NCBI RefSeq assembly: GCF_022179525.1
Contig: NZ_BPQX01000011.1
Location: 62,001 to 126,000, forward strand
Direction of reading: 5' to 3'
Origin: Methylobacterium persicinum
GTDB taxonomy: Bacteria; Pseudomonadota; Alphaproteobacteria; Rhizobiales; Beijerinckiaceae
Length of the DNA: 64,000 nucleotides
In this document: in pieces, positions 9,329 through 18,406 of the stretch
Layout: each line of letters starts with the position of its first letter
Numbering within the stretch: position 1 is the stretch's first letter
Program-made: the position numbers and the translations under genes
Notes under the pieces: model-generated
Database searches by the model: none
What the model was told of the DNA's origin: nothing
Seen by the model: only the letters and a program-made list of their open reading frames with translations

Positions 9329-10702
9329 TCATCCCCCGAGCCGAAAATCCAGTCCGACGCGCAGCCCAGGCCGATTGTCCGACAGGGACATGCGCGTCTG
9401 GTGAAGGTCTGCGATGGCCGCCGCCATGCTGAGACCAAGCCCGTTTCCGGGCGTGGTCCGGCTTTGTTCCAGCCGGTAGAAGCGGCGGAACACCTTCTCG
9501 CGCTCCGGGGTGGGAATGCCCGGACCGGCGTCGGACACGCTTGCGTGGCCGAATCGACCGTCGTCGCTCCGTTCCAGTTCGACCCGAATGCCCGTTCCCG
9601 CCGGCGTGTGCCCAATCGCGTTCTCCAGCAGGTTGGCGAAGAGCTGCGTCAGCAATTCACGGTCGCCCTCGACCGTGATGCCAGGGGCCAGGGCGACCGC
9701 GAAGGGGCGACCGCCGTCCTCGATGGTCGGTGCGTAGGCCTCGCAGACGGTTTGGATGGTGTCGGTCAGGTCGACCGCCTGGAAGGCCGAGCGTCGGGCG
9801 CCGGCCTCGATCTGGGCGATCCGGAGAAGGGCCGAGAAGGTTGCGAGCAGACCGTCCGCCTCGACCATCGCCTTGGCCACGGCCGCGTCGTAATCCGCCA
9901 TCGTCCCGCTATGCCGACGGGCATCCTCAAGGGTCTGGCGTAGGCGTGCCAGTGGTGTCCGCAAGTCGTGCGCGACGTCGTTCGAAACTTGGCGCACGCT
10001 CTCCATCAGCGCGCAGATCCGGTCGAGCATGAGGTTGAGCGTCGCCGACAGGCGGTCGAAATCGTCGCCCGATCCGGTTCGGGCGATCCGGCGCGACAGG
10101 TCGCCGGCGTTGATGGCCTCGGCCGTGCGCGTGACCGCATCCAGGCGGTTCAGGAGCGTCCGGGAGAGCAGCAGGCCGGTCCCGAGGCCGAGCGCGAGCG
10201 ACATCGCCAGCACGACGTAGAAGGCACCGGAGACGACGTCCTCGACGTCCTCGACGCTGTCGAGGTCGATGGCCGCGACGAGCAGGCTGCCGTCCGAGAG
10301 CGGTCGGACCGCCGCGAGCATGGTGTCGTAGGGCTTGCGCCCGATCTCATGAACCACGCTGCCGCCGGGCCCGGCCTCGTCTCGGGATGCCTGAGCCAGG
10401 ACTGGGTCGCCCGTGGCGACTTGTCCGTCGCGCCCCAAGATAGCGTAGTGCAGGCGGTTCTCGCGCATGGCGAACCGCGCGGAGACGAGCTTGCGGAGGT
10501 GCTCCGGCCCGCGCTCACGATACTGCGTGAAGAGTTCAGCCGCCTCGCTCTCGATGCGCGCGCGCGCCTGCCGCTTCAGCGCGTGGGTGACGAGGGCTTC
10601 GGCCGTGAGGCCGATGACGGCCACCAGGGCGACGAAGACGAGCGTATGGAGGAGGGCGAAGCGGAAGCCGGCGCTGCGCGCGGCTCTAGGCAAACGTGGC
10701 AC
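9329..10702 (-). CDS. Sensor histidine kinase, second two-component system
   Basis: This membrane sensor kinase of 457 residues starts with GTG 10702 and overlaps its regulator gene by 17 bases. Transmembrane helices lie at about 15-37 and 158-180, with a periplasmic loop between them, then HAMP, the H-box (VAHDLRTPLARLR, His about 245), the N-box (NLLENAIGHTP) and G boxes (SDAGPGIP, GNGLGLSM). The N-box is slightly divergent (LLENAIG). It belongs to the same subfamily as the kinase at 1758-3209, so the two systems are probably paralogous. The neighbouring divergent operon encodes envelope proteins, which suggests envelope or metal stress sensing, by inference. Confidence 0.93.
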   Translation of the reverse strand: MPRLPRAARSAGFRFALLHTLVFVALVAVIGLTAEALVTHALKRQARARIESEAAELFTQYRERGPEHLRKLVSARFAMRENRLHYAILGRDGQVATGDPVLAQASRDEAGPGGSVVHEIGRKPYDTMLAAVRPLSDGSLLVAAIDLDSVEDVEDVVSGAFYVVLAMSLALGLGTGLLLSRTLLNRLDAVTRTAEAINAGDLSRRIARTGSGDDFDRLSATLNLMLDRICALMESVRQVSNDVAHDLRTPLARLRQTLEDARRHSGTMADYDAAVAKAMVEADGLLATFSALLRIAQIEAGARRSAFQAVDLTDTIQTVCEAYAPTIEDGGRPFAVALAPGITVEGDRELLTQLFANLLENAIGHTPAGTGIRVELERSDDGRFGHASVSDAGPGIPTPEREKVFRRFYRLEQSRTTPGNGLGLSMAAAIADLHQTRMSLSDNRPGLRVGLDFRLGG

Positions 10703-11366
10703 GTAGCAAATACCCGGTCCCGCGCACGGTCTCGATCAGCTCGGGCTCGAAGCCCTTGTCGACCTTCGAGCGAAGGCGGCTGATGTGGGTCTCCACGATG
10801 TTGGTCCTGGGATCGAAGTGGAACTCCCAGACTTGCTCCAGCAACATGGTCCTGGTCACCACCCGGCCAGCGTTGCGAAGCAGGTACTCCAGGAGCCGAA
10901 ACTCCCGGGGTTGCAGGTCGATCTCCCGACCCCCACGTCGGACCTTTCGGGAGATCAGGTCCATCTCCAGGTTGGCCGCCCGAAGGACCGTGTCGGCCTG
11001 CACCACCGGGCGCCGCCGACCGAGCGCGTGGACGCGGGCGAGCAACTCGACGAAGGCGAAGGGCTTGACGAGGTAATCGTCGCCTCCCGCTTCGAGGCCT
11101 GCGACCCGGTCCCCGATCCCCGCCATCGTCGTGAGGAACAGGACCGGCGTCTGCACCTCGGCGGCCCGCAGGGTCTTGACGAGGCCCAGCCCGTCGAGCC
11201 CCGGCAACATCCGGTCGACGATCAGCACGTCGTAGGTTCCGCCCGCGGCATGGAAGAGGCCGTCCCGACCGCTATTAGCCTGATCGACGACGTGCCCCTG
11301 CTCCCTCAGGCCGCGGCTGATGAAGCGAGCCATCTCGCCGTCGTCCTCGATCACCAGGACCTTCAT
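10686..11366 (-). CDS. OmpR-family response regulator, second two-component system
   Basis: The start is set at ATG 11366, where the receiver domain begins exactly (MKVLVIEDDGEMARF). The open frame runs further upstream but that extension has no homology-like content. Phosphoacceptor Asp51 lies in IVDRMLPGLDG and the conserved Lys in YLVKPF. The winged-helix domain (about 128-224) ends RGTGYLLRATFA. Its 226 residues are normal. It is divergent from the small exported protein/MipA operon starting at 11572, its likely target. Sequence similarity to the regulator at 3202-3879 is clear, especially in the receiver. Confidence 0.94.
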   Translation of the reverse strand: MKVLVIEDDGEMARFISRGLREQGHVVDQANSGRDGLFHAAGGTYDVLIVDRMLPGLDGLGLVKTLRAAEVQTPVLFLTTMAGIGDRVAGLEAGGDDYLVKPFAFVELLARVHALGRRRPVVQADTVLRAANLEMDLISRKVRRGGREIDLQPREFRLLEYLLRNAGRVVTRTMLLEQVWEFHFDPRTNIVETHISRLRSKVDKGFEPELIETVRGTGYLLRATFA

Positions 11367-11571
11367 CGTCTCGGCTCCCAGCGGCATACGGGATGTTGGA
11401 CCGGGCTCGGCACGTAGGGGCGAATCGCCGGCTTTTCGACCGCAACCTAGAGCCGGTCCCCCTGAGGGTCGACGCACCTGTGCCCGCTGCGCCAGGTCAC
11501 CGACTATACAAATCCGTATACTTGCGGTCACAGCCTCCCAAGGTCCGCTGCGCTTTGATCGGGCGCGCCGC
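11367..11571. promoter_or_regulatory. Divergent promoter region with a TATAC direct repeat
   Basis: This intergenic stretch serves both the regulator and the exported-protein operon. TATAC occurs at 11505-11509 and again at 11517-11521, 12 bases apart. It is the only A/T-rich patch here and could be a -10 or a regulator site. The assignment is by position. Confidence 0.3.
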
Positions 11572-11880
11572 ATGAGCGGGAAAGGACCTTGCCCGCCGAT
11601 GGTTGCGCCTTCCGGGACCAGACACGCCGACCGAGCCTGCACGCTTCCCGTGCCGGCCCGCGGCCAATCCACCGCAGCGTTCATGCTGAGCCTGTGCCTA
11701 GGGGCCATCACGGCAGCACTCCGCGCAGACGGCGGTCACATCCGCATCGGCCACGGCGACCGGACGCCCGGCCTTCCCGGCAAGGCCGACTGGACCTCGC
11801 GGACCTTCTCCCGCGGCGCGACGCAGGCGTCCGAGTTCGCGTCCAGGACGCATTCGGTCCGCCCGGCGCAGGGGCGATGA
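11572..11880 (+). CDS. Small protein with a hydrophobic segment, heads the MipA operon
   Basis: ATG 11572 opens a 102-residue frame with a hydrophobic stretch in the middle of its N-terminal half (AAFMLSLCLGAITAALRA), which could be a signal peptide after a later start. The stop overlaps the next gene's start as ATGA (11877-11880), which argues that it is translated and coupled. I recognise no family. Composition is less clearly coding than in the next two genes, so this is a moderate call. Confidence 0.45.
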   Translation: MSGKGPCPPMVAPSGTRHADRACTLPVPARGQSTAAFMLSLCLGAITAALRADGGHIRIGHGDRTPGLPGKADWTSRTFSRGATQASEFASRTHSVRPAQGR

Positions 11881-12335
11881 GGTCCCCGCCCGGCTACCGT
11901 CGGCGGGGCCGACTTGTCGGAACGGCCGTGTTGGCCTTCGGCATCCAAGCTGCTCTGGCGGGAACCGCCGGAGCCGGCGGCTCATCGCCAGCTAGCCTGT
12001 TGGATGGCTTGGCCGCCGAATGGGAAGCCTTCACCGGATCGGTCGCCCGCCGTTTGTCGGACACCGCACAGGCGGTCGCAGACATGCCCGACTTGGACCT
12101 GACGCCTACCGTCATCCGCGGGCGGCGGTCCTGCCCGATCCCCGCGCCCGGGCGAAGTGCCGACTGCGCGGCCGCCGCACTCCGGCTCTGCAATGAGCAG
12201 GGCTTCCTGTCGGGCCAGGAGTTGGACATCGAATCCGGCCAGGTATGCAGGGGCACGCAGTTGGGTCTTTGGGGCGGACAACCCGGAACCCCGTGCAAGT
12301 CCAAGAACTGGATCACCGAGGCGGTCTGCTGGTAA
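11877..12335 (+). CDS. Exported Cys-containing protein of unknown function
   Basis: The 152-residue product starts at ATG 11877 with a signal peptide (VGTAVLAFGIQAALAGTAGA). The C-terminal half has about six Cys (RRSCPIP, SADCAAA, RLCNEQ, QVCRG, TPCKS, AVCW) arranged like a small disulfide-bonded periplasmic domain. The start overlaps the previous gene (ATGA) and the stop overlaps the next start (TAATG), so three genes form one tight operon. Products of this kind are often found beside MipA/OmpV-type genes in alphaproteobacteria, but no function is assigned. Confidence 0.75.
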   Translation: MRSPPGYRRRGRLVGTAVLAFGIQAALAGTAGAGGSSPASLLDGLAAEWEAFTGSVARRLSDTAQAVADMPDLDLTPTVIRGRRSCPIPAPGRSADCAAAALRLCNEQGFLSGQELDIESGQVCRGTQLGLWGGQPGTPCKSKNWITEAVCW

Positions 12336-13198
12336 TGGATCGGCCTGCCCTCCCGCCGCGGTGCGGCCAGCGGCGTCTGGCCGCGTTCTGCCTCGTCGGC
12401 GCGTTCCTGAGCCGACCCGTCTCGGCCGCGGACGCGGGAAGCAGCTACGCGCTCCCGCCGGCCGGCGCACAATCGCGCATCGTCTCCCTCGGCGTGTTCT
12501 CCCTATACGGGCCGAGGTATCTCGGCGCGGAACGCGACGGGCCATTCGCATACCCGACGCTCGGCATCCGTCGTCCCGACGAGCCCTTCGCCCTCGATTC
12601 GCCTGACGACGGCTTGAGCTTCACGGTCCTTGATACGTCGCGTCTCAAGCTCGGGCCTGTCGCGAGCCCGCGCCAGGGTCGCGATGCGGGTGTCGACCGC
12701 CGCTTCGCCGGCCTCGATCACGACCCCTGGGCCATCGAGGCCGGCATCTTCGTCGACTATTGGCTGCTGCCGGACCGGTTGCGGACGCGCGCCGAGTTGC
12801 GCCACGGCCTGCGGGGACGGGACGGCTTCGCCCTCGATCTCTCCGCGGACCTGTTCGAACGAACCGGGCGGTTCACACTCTCCATCGGTCCTCGGCTGGG
12901 CCTGCTGGACGCCGCCCTGGCACAATTGCAGTTCGGGGTCAGCCCGGCCGCGTCGGCGCGCACGGGGTTCTTCGCACCTTACGCGGCCTCCGGAGGGCTG
13001 CAGACCGTCGGCTTGAGTTCGGCCGTCGCCTATGACTGGTCGGACGCATGGCGAACGACGCTATATGGGCGCTACGACCGCCTCGTCGGGGACGCGGCTG
13101 CCAGCACGATCACGCAGCGTCTCGGAGCCGTCGACCAATTCACGGCCGGGCTCGGGATCACCTACTCCTTTCGCAGCGACCTGCCATTCCTGCCGTGA
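12335..13198 (+). CDS. MipA/OmpV-family outer-membrane protein
   Basis: The 287-residue product starts at ATG 12335, overlapping the previous stop. A signal peptide (LAAFCLVGAFLSRPVSA) leads into a beta-rich protein with alternating aromatic strands. MipA/OmpV hallmarks are the early YGPRYLGAE segment, paired strands such as AIEAGIFVDYWLLPD, and the closing GLGITYSFRSDLPFLP. Family members are outer-membrane beta-barrels, scaffolds for MltA-type murein enzymes or porins linked to metal and osmotic stress. Context beside a two-component system suggests regulated expression. Confidence 0.88.
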   Translation: MDRPALPPRCGQRRLAAFCLVGAFLSRPVSAADAGSSYALPPAGAQSRIVSLGVFSLYGPRYLGAERDGPFAYPTLGIRRPDEPFALDSPDDGLSFTVLDTSRLKLGPVASPRQGRDAGVDRRFAGLDHDPWAIEAGIFVDYWLLPDRLRTRAELRHGLRGRDGFALDLSADLFERTGRFTLSIGPRLGLLDAALAQLQFGVSPAASARTGFFAPYAASGGLQTVGLSSAVAYDWSDAWRTTLYGRYDRLVGDAAASTITQRLGAVDQFTAGLGITYSFRSDLPFLP

Positions 13199-13523
13199 TG
13201 TCAGTGGCGGCCGGCTCGCAGACTGTTCTCGCCCCAGTCAGCGGCGCTGGACCGTCTCGCCCGGGACGGCGCCGTCACGTTCGCGAGCCTCGGTCGCACG
13301 GCTTTCTTGGCAATGACGTCTCGACCGCCACCACAGGTCCAAGTCAATCATCCCATAGCCTGCTCGACCGTATCTCAGCCGAAGATGGAGGCAGCATCGA
13401 GGGACGAGCTAGCTGCAGGTTTATGCAGCAAAATGGTGCAAAATAAAACTAACCCCCAATCATAGTTCCTGCCAGGCTCATCGCAAGCAGAAATACAGAT
13501 TAACAGATCTTCCACTGTCGGGA
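13199..13523. other. Gap; A/T-rich promoter zone ahead of the MucR-like gene
   Basis: No gene is seen. The last 100 bases (about 13420-13520) are markedly A/T-rich for this window, which is what MucR/Ros proteins bind, so autoregulation is possible. The rest is featureless. Confidence 0.5.
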
Positions 13524-13940
13524 ATGCGCAAGATGCCAAGATTTCATCTCACAGACACCGAAGCGCGCACGTATTTCACAACCAGCATAGTTTGCGCCTA
13601 TGTGCGAAACAATGCCGCCCCACCCCGTGAGTTGCCTCGCCTTATCGCATCCGTCCATTCGGCCTTGACGGGCTTGTCGAGGCCCGTCGGAACGGCGTTC
13701 GAACGGCCGCCGAAACGCTCGCCGGCGGAGGTGAGAAGTTCGATCACGCCGGATGCGCTCATCAGCTTCATCAACGGCAAGTCCTACGCGATCCTCAAGC
13801 GGCATTTGGCGAGCCATGGATTGACCCCCCGCTCGTACCGGGAACGCTACGGCTTGCCTGATGACTATCCCATGGTGGCGCCGCAGTATTCGAAACGTCG
13901 GTCGACGCTGGCAAAGGCGATCAGGTTGGGCCAGAGGTGA
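13524..13940 (+). CDS. MucR/Ros-family transcriptional regulator
   Basis: The 138-residue protein carries the MucR/Ros signature in its C-terminal half: SYAILKRHLASHGLTPRSY, then RYGLPDDYPMVAPQYS and a basic tail (KRRSTLAKAIRLGQR). Family members bind A/T-rich DNA through a single prokaryotic zinc finger and act as H-NS-like repressors of surface and symbiosis genes. The usual first zinc-ligand Cys of the finger appears to be replaced (LISFINGKS instead of a CLxD-type segment). Several natural MucR homologues lack one or both Cys and still fold. It sits alone between the MipA operon and the third two-component system. Confidence 0.88.
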   Translation: MRKMPRFHLTDTEARTYFTTSIVCAYVRNNAAPPRELPRLIASVHSALTGLSRPVGTAFERPPKRSPAEVRSSITPDALISFINGKSYAILKRHLASHGLTPRSYRERYGLPDDYPMVAPQYSKRRSTLAKAIRLGQR

Positions 13941-14268
13941 AACCATCCGAAAAAGATCGTCTGCGCCGCATTCACGGCGCGGGCATCTCCAGTAATGCGA
14001 TTCCGGGTCGCCCAGCGCCGCCCCCCTGATCGGGGACGGCGCGGGGCGAAAGGCGTATCGGCGGTGCCGGCCCCCTGTGCGCCCGCGCACCGCTACCTCG
14101 GGCCCAGCCCGCGATGGTCCTTCGGTCGCCCGTTGAGCGGTCTTGCCGTCGATGATGTCGAGCTGCAGGCTGGACCGGTCCATGGCGGGGATCCGCACCC
14201 GTCGCGGCTAACCGAGCGGTGACGGCATGCACGCCGCCGCGAAGGTTCCGACACGAACGAAGCGACCG
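13941..14268. other. Gap upstream of the third two-component system
   Basis: No gene is supported. The response-regulator frame could be extended upstream to ATG 14227, but the receiver domain begins at 14269. The region should contain the promoter of the regulator/kinase/COG4705 cluster; no consensus hexamers stand out. Confidence 0.45.
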
Positions 14269-14928
14269 ATGCGCGTGCTGCTGATTGAGGACGACCGCAT
14301 GATCGGCGAAGGGCTGTCGCACGGCCTTGCCGCGGAAGGCTATTCCGTCGACTGGGTGCGCGACGGACCCACGGCCGAAACGGCGCTGCGGGTCGGCGGC
14401 CATGCCCTGGCCCTCCTGGACCTCGGACTGCCGGGCGCCGACGGCCTGCAGGTTCTCAGGTCCGCGCGGACGGCGGGCAACGACACGTCGGTGCTCATCA
14501 TCACAGCGCGGGACGGACTCGACAGCCGCGTCGTCGGCCTCGACCTCGGGGCCGACGACTACCTGGTCAAGCCGTTCGAGATGCGCGAGCTGCTCGCCCG
14601 GATGCGGGCGATCCTGCGGCGCCGCGCCGGTCGGGCGACCGGGCGGCTCGTGGCCGCCGAGACAGAACTCGACACGGAGAGCCATGTGCTATCCCACGCC
14701 GGAACCGTCGCGGTCCTGTCGGCGCGCGAATACGCCCTCATTCACGCGCTCATGGAGCGACCGGGGCGCATTCTCTCTCGGGCGCAGATCGAGGAACGCA
14801 TCTACGGGTGGGGCGAGGAGGTCGAGAGCAACGCGGTGGACGCCCTCATCCTCACGGTCCGCCGCAAGGTCGGCAAGGGCGTCATCCTCAACGTCCGCGG
14901 CGCAGGCTGGATGGTGCCCAAGCCATGA
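14269..14928 (+). CDS. OmpR/QseB-family response regulator
   Basis: The 219-residue regulator starts at ATG 14269 (MRVLLIEDDRMIGEG). Asp51 in LLDLGLPGADG is the phosphoacceptor and Lys in YLVKPFEMRELLARM completes the receiver. The winged helix (about 125-218) ends in VRGAGWMVPKP. The sequence is close to the QseB/TctD/PmrA group. The stop overlaps the kinase start as ATGA. Its probable target is the direct repeat at 16251-16269, ahead of the first COG4705-type gene. Confidence 0.95.
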   Translation: MRVLLIEDDRMIGEGLSHGLAAEGYSVDWVRDGPTAETALRVGGHALALLDLGLPGADGLQVLRSARTAGNDTSVLIITARDGLDSRVVGLDLGADDYLVKPFEMRELLARMRAILRRRAGRATGRLVAAETELDTESHVLSHAGTVAVLSAREYALIHALMERPGRILSRAQIEERIYGWGEEVESNAVDALILTVRRKVGKGVILNVRGAGWMVPKP

Positions 14929-16220
14929 GGGCCGCCTCCCTGCGCCGCACGACGCTCGGCTGGATGACCGCCCTGCTCGCCGGTATCGGCTTGGCCGCGA
15001 TGGTCGCGGCCTATAGCCTCGCGCGGATCGAGGCGGCCGATTTCCTCGATGGGCAGTTGCGGCAGGTCGCCCTCAACGCCGGTCCCGGCCTCCCGGATGC
15101 GGACGCGCCGCCCGCCGCCGACCAGGACCCGGAGGACCAACTCGCCGTCACCATCTGGAAGGACGGGCAGGTCCTGCGCGACGACCGCGGCGTCGACGTC
15201 CGCCATCCCGGCCGCACGGGATACGCGAACGTCGTCATGGGCGGCGAGCTCTGGCGCACCTACACGACCGCCAACGGCACCACGACGGTCCGGGTCGCCC
15301 AGCGCGACGTCGTGAGGGCCGAGTTCGCACGCAACGCGGCGCTCGGCGCCGTGGCCCCCCTGCTGCTCCTCGTCCCGCTGTCGTGGATCGTCGTCGGCTG
15401 GGCGATGAACCGGGCGCTCGGGCGGCTCGACGGCTTGGTGCATGACCTCGCCGGGCGCGGCGCCGCCGCCCAAGGCCCCTTGCCGACGCGCGGCGTGCCG
15501 ACGGAGGTGGCGCCCCTCGTCGAGGCCATGAACGGGCTCATCCTGCGCCTGCAGACCGCTCTGGCCGCCCAGAAGCGGTTCGTCGCCGACGCGGCGCACG
15601 AACTGCGTACGCCGCTTGCCGCGATGCAGATCCAACTCGACTCCCTCGGCGGCCCTGCCAGTGGCGGGGGCGACGCGCGGCGTATGGCGCTGGCGGACGG
15701 CCTCCGGAGGGCGAACCGGCTGGTGGATCAACTGCTCCGTCTCGCCCGGCTCGACGACGGTGGCGAGGCCCGTCCTGCATGCGTCGCCCTCGGCCAACTC
15801 CTGCTCGACTGCGTCGCCGACCACGTCGTGCTCGCCCGGCGCAAGGACATCGACCTGGGCGTGCATATCGAGACACCCGCCACGCTTCACGCGTCGGAGG
15901 ATGAGGTCCGCGTCCTGTTCGCCAACCTGGTCGACAACGCCCTGCGCTACACGCCGTCGGGAGGGCAGGTCGACGTCCGTCTGCTGAACCGGGACGGTGC
16001 GTGCGTCGTCACGGTTCGGGACACCGGCTGTGGGCTGCCGCCGGGAAGCGAGGACCGCCTGTTCGACCGCTTTTTCCGGGCCGCGCCACCGGACGTCGAA
16101 GGCACGGGGCTCGGGCTCGCCATCGCCCGCCGCATCGCGGAGCGCAACGATCTCGGCCTGACGGTCGAGAACCGGCGGGACGGCTGCGGGACCGTCGCAA
16201 CGGTCAGACTGCCGACTTGA
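14925..16220 (+). CDS. Sensor histidine kinase, QseC/TctE-like
   Basis: The 431-residue kinase starts at ATG 14925, overlapping the regulator stop. Transmembrane helices at about 12-32 and 138-160 flank a periplasmic domain. The H-box is FVADAAHELRTPLAAMQ (His about 225), the N-box NLVDNALRYTP, with G boxes VRDTGCGLPPG and GTGLGLAIA. QseC/TctE-type kinases sense cationic metals, catecholamines or carboxylates; the signal here is unknown. The downstream COG4705-type membrane proteins are likely the regulated output, from position only. Confidence 0.94.
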   Translation: MRAASLRRTTLGWMTALLAGIGLAAMVAAYSLARIEAADFLDGQLRQVALNAGPGLPDADAPPAADQDPEDQLAVTIWKDGQVLRDDRGVDVRHPGRTGYANVVMGGELWRTYTTANGTTTVRVAQRDVVRAEFARNAALGAVAPLLLLVPLSWIVVGWAMNRALGRLDGLVHDLAGRGAAAQGPLPTRGVPTEVAPLVEAMNGLILRLQTALAAQKRFVADAAHELRTPLAAMQIQLDSLGGPASGGGDARRMALADGLRRANRLVDQLLRLARLDDGGEARPACVALGQLLLDCVADHVVLARRKDIDLGVHIETPATLHASEDEVRVLFANLVDNALRYTPSGGQVDVRLLNRDGACVVTVRDTGCGLPPGSEDRLFDRFFRAAPPDVEGTGLGLAIARRIAERNDLGLTVENRRDGCGTVATVRLPT

Positions 16221-16250
16221 GGCGGAGCCCGCGGCTCCTTCGGACGAAGC

Positions 16251-16269
16251 TCATTCTGCCCTCATTCTG
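16251..16269 (+). promoter_or_regulatory. 11-bp-spaced direct repeat, likely response-regulator site
   Basis: TCATTCTG occurs at 16251-16258 and again at 16262-16269, a centre-to-centre distance of 11 bases. Tandem half-sites with that spacing are the typical binding pattern of OmpR/PhoB-family winged-helix dimers. The pair lies between the kinase stop (16220) and the first COG4705-type gene (16313), directly ahead of the presumed target. Confidence 0.5.
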
Positions 16270-16312
16270 GCTCGCTATCACCGGCTCCGACCATGACGGA
16301 CGGGAGACGGGG

Positions 16313-17089
16313 ATGAGCGAGATCCAGCGCCAGGTCTTGAACAAGGTACCGGAGGTCACCGCGGCCTTCTGGGTCATCAAAATACTCTCCACGACCGTCG
16401 GCGAGACCGGCGCGGATTACCTCGCGGTGAACGTCGGCCTGGGTGCCGCGGCCACCACCGCCCTCACGGCCGGCCTACTCGCGGCCGTCCTCGCCCTGCA
16501 GGTGCGGGAGCGGCGCTATGTGCCATGGACCTATTGGTCGACCGTCGTCCTCGTCAGCGTGGTCGGCACGCAGGTCACCGACATCCTGACCGACAAGCTC
16601 GGCGTGAGCCTCTTCGTCAGCACCGGCGTGTTCGCGGCCGCCCTCGCCGCCGTGTACGCGCTCTGGTACGCGACCGAGCGGACGCTCTCGATCCACGCCA
16701 TCGTGACGCGGCGCCGCGAGGCGTTCTACTGGCTCGCCATCCTCCTGACCTTCGCGCTCGGCACGGCCGCGGGCGACCTGGCCACGGAGGCGCTGGGGCT
16801 CGGCTTCAATCTCGGCGTCGTCATCTTCGGCACGATCCTGGCCGCCCTCGCCCTCGCCCGGCGCCTGGGCGCGAACCCGGTGACTACCTTCTGGCTCGCC
16901 TACATCGTCACGCGCCCCCTCGGCGCATCGCTGGGCGATCTGCTGTCGCAGGCACGGGAATACGGCGGCTTCGGCTTCGGCACGGCCTCCACCAGCCTCG
17001 TCTTCTTCGCCATCATCGCCGCCCTGGTGACGTCCCTGAGCCTTGTCTCCGGACGCCCGGGCGAGCCGACCGGACATCGGCGGGCCTGA
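16313..17089 (+). CDS. COG4705-type multi-spanning membrane protein, copy 1
   Basis: The 258-residue protein starts at ATG 16313 behind GGAGACGGGG. It has about eight hydrophobic helices and the family's repeating motifs: [20 protein letters not shown] near the N-terminus, [20 protein letters not shown] in the middle and [12 protein letters not shown] near the end. The two halves look like an internal duplication (GETGADYL and GTAAGDLA). COG4705 has no established biochemical role; conserved acidic residues within helices would fit a transporter. It is the first of three tandem paralogues behind a two-component system. Confidence 0.85.
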   Translation: MSEIQRQVLNKVPEVTAAFWVIKILSTTVGETGADYLAVNVGLGAAATTALTAGLLAAVLALQVRERRYVPWTYWSTVVLVSVVGTQVTDILTDKLGVSLFVSTGVFAAALAAVYALWYATERTLSIHAIVTRRREAFYWLAILLTFALGTAAGDLATEALGLGFNLGVVIFGTILAALALARRLGANPVTTFWLAYIVTRPLGASLGDLLSQAREYGGFGFGTASTSLVFFAIIAALVTSLSLVSGRPGEPTGHRRA

Positions 17090-17157
17090 CCCTCCGCCGC
17101 CTCGCGCATCCCCATCCTCCAGTCCTTCCAACGCCGCACGACACGGACTCAACGACC

Positions 17158-17565
17158 ATGCGAAACATCCTCCTCGCCGCCATCGCCGCGACGGTCATCG
17201 GCGTCACGGCCGCCCCCCTGGGCCTGCTGGCGATGCAGGACGCCGCCGTCGGAGCGACGCCTACCGCGATGGCGGCGTCGAAGCTCGGCGACCTCTCCAA
17301 GTTCCGGACCATCGTCGTCGACGTGAAGGCGATGGCCGACCGGGGCGACCTCGCCGCCGCCAAGGCGCGCATCAAGGACCTGGAATTGTCCTGGGACGCG
17401 TCCGAGGCCGGCCTGAAGCCGCGAGACGCCGCCGACTGGCACGTCGTGGACAAGGCCATCGACCGCGCCCTCGACGCGCTGCGGGCGTCGAATCCCGATC
17501 CGGCCGCCTGCCGTCGCGCGGTCGACGACCTGCTCGCCATCATCGACCAGACCCACACCGCCTGA
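17158..17565 (+). CDS. Small exported helical protein between COG4705 paralogues
   Basis: The 135-residue product starts at ATG 17158 with a signal peptide or N-terminal anchor ([20 protein letters not shown]). The mature part has paired amphipathic helices ([34 protein letters not shown]) and no catalytic motif that I recognise. Proteins of this shape recur beside COG4705 genes in other genomes, as far as I recall. A periplasmic partner or sensor of the membrane proteins is inference. It lies 68 bases after copy 1 and 29 bases before copy 2. Confidence 0.8.
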   Translation: MRNILLAAIAATVIGVTAAPLGLLAMQDAAVGATPTAMAASKLGDLSKFRTIVVDVKAMADRGDLAAAKARIKDLELSWDASEAGLKPRDAADWHVVDKAIDRALDALRASNPDPAACRRAVDDLLAIIDQTHTA

Positions 17566-17594
17566 GCCGGCCCTCGCTTTCCCACGGCAGCCCG

Positions 17595-18377
17595 ATGCAA
17601 CCGACCGAGCGACCCGGACACATCGAACCCGCCAAGGTGCCCGAAGCCACCGCCGGGTTTTGGGCCATCAAGATCGTGGCCACGACCCTGGGCGAGGTGG
17701 GCGGCAACGCCGTCACGTTGACGCTTGGCCTCGGCTATCTCGCCGGCACGGCGATCTTCGGATCCGCCCTGGCGGTGCTGCTCGCCGCCCAGGTCCGGGC
17801 GGACCGCTTCCATCCACTCCTGTACTGGTCCGTGGTCACCGCGACCACGCTCGCCGGCACGACCCTCGCCGACTTCTGCGACCGGTCCCTCGGCATCGGC
17901 TACGCGGGCGGGTCCCTGGTGCTACTCGGATCGGTCGCTGCGACCCTGATCCTGTGGAAGCGCGCGCTCGGCACGGTCGCCGTCGAGACGGTGCGATCCC
18001 CGCGGGCCGAGGGTTTCTACTGGGCCACCGTCATGTTCTCCCAAACGCTCGGCACCGCGCTGGGCGACTGGATGGCCGACAGCAGCGGGCTCGGGTACAG
18101 CGGGAGCGCCCTCCTCATCCTCGTCGCGCTCGCCGGGGTCACGGCCCTCCATCTGCGAACGCGCGTTTCCAGGCCGATGCTGTTCTGGACGGCGTTCGTC
18201 CTGACGCGGCCGCTCGGCGCCACCCTCGCCAACTCGCTCGACAAGCCGGTCGCTTCCGGCGGCCTGGGCATCGACGACATCACGATCTCCGGGCTCCTCG
18301 CGCTCGTCATGGCCGGGCTCGTCCTCCTCATCCCGCAGCGTGCCGGTCGCAGGGCGGCCTGCGCCGACGCGCCGTGA
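17595..18377 (+). CDS. COG4705-type multi-spanning membrane protein, copy 2
   Basis: The 260-residue protein starts at ATG 17595. The same signatures as copy 1 appear: KVPEATAGFWAIKIVATTLG, EGFYWATVMFSQTLGTALGD and TRPLGATLANSLDKP. It is closer to copy 3 than to copy 1; both have FSQTLGTALGDW and a WSVV/WSTIV segment. It has about eight transmembrane helices and belongs to the same cluster on the same strand, so it is likely cotranscribed. Confidence 0.85.
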   Translation: MQPTERPGHIEPAKVPEATAGFWAIKIVATTLGEVGGNAVTLTLGLGYLAGTAIFGSALAVLLAAQVRADRFHPLLYWSVVTATTLAGTTLADFCDRSLGIGYAGGSLVLLGSVAATLILWKRALGTVAVETVRSPRAEGFYWATVMFSQTLGTALGDWMADSSGLGYSGSALLILVALAGVTALHLRTRVSRPMLFWTAFVLTRPLGATLANSLDKPVASGGLGIDDITISGLLALVMAGLVLLIPQRAGRRAACADAP

Positions 18378-18406
18378 GGTTTCCCCTCGAACAAGGAGCA
18401 GGTCCG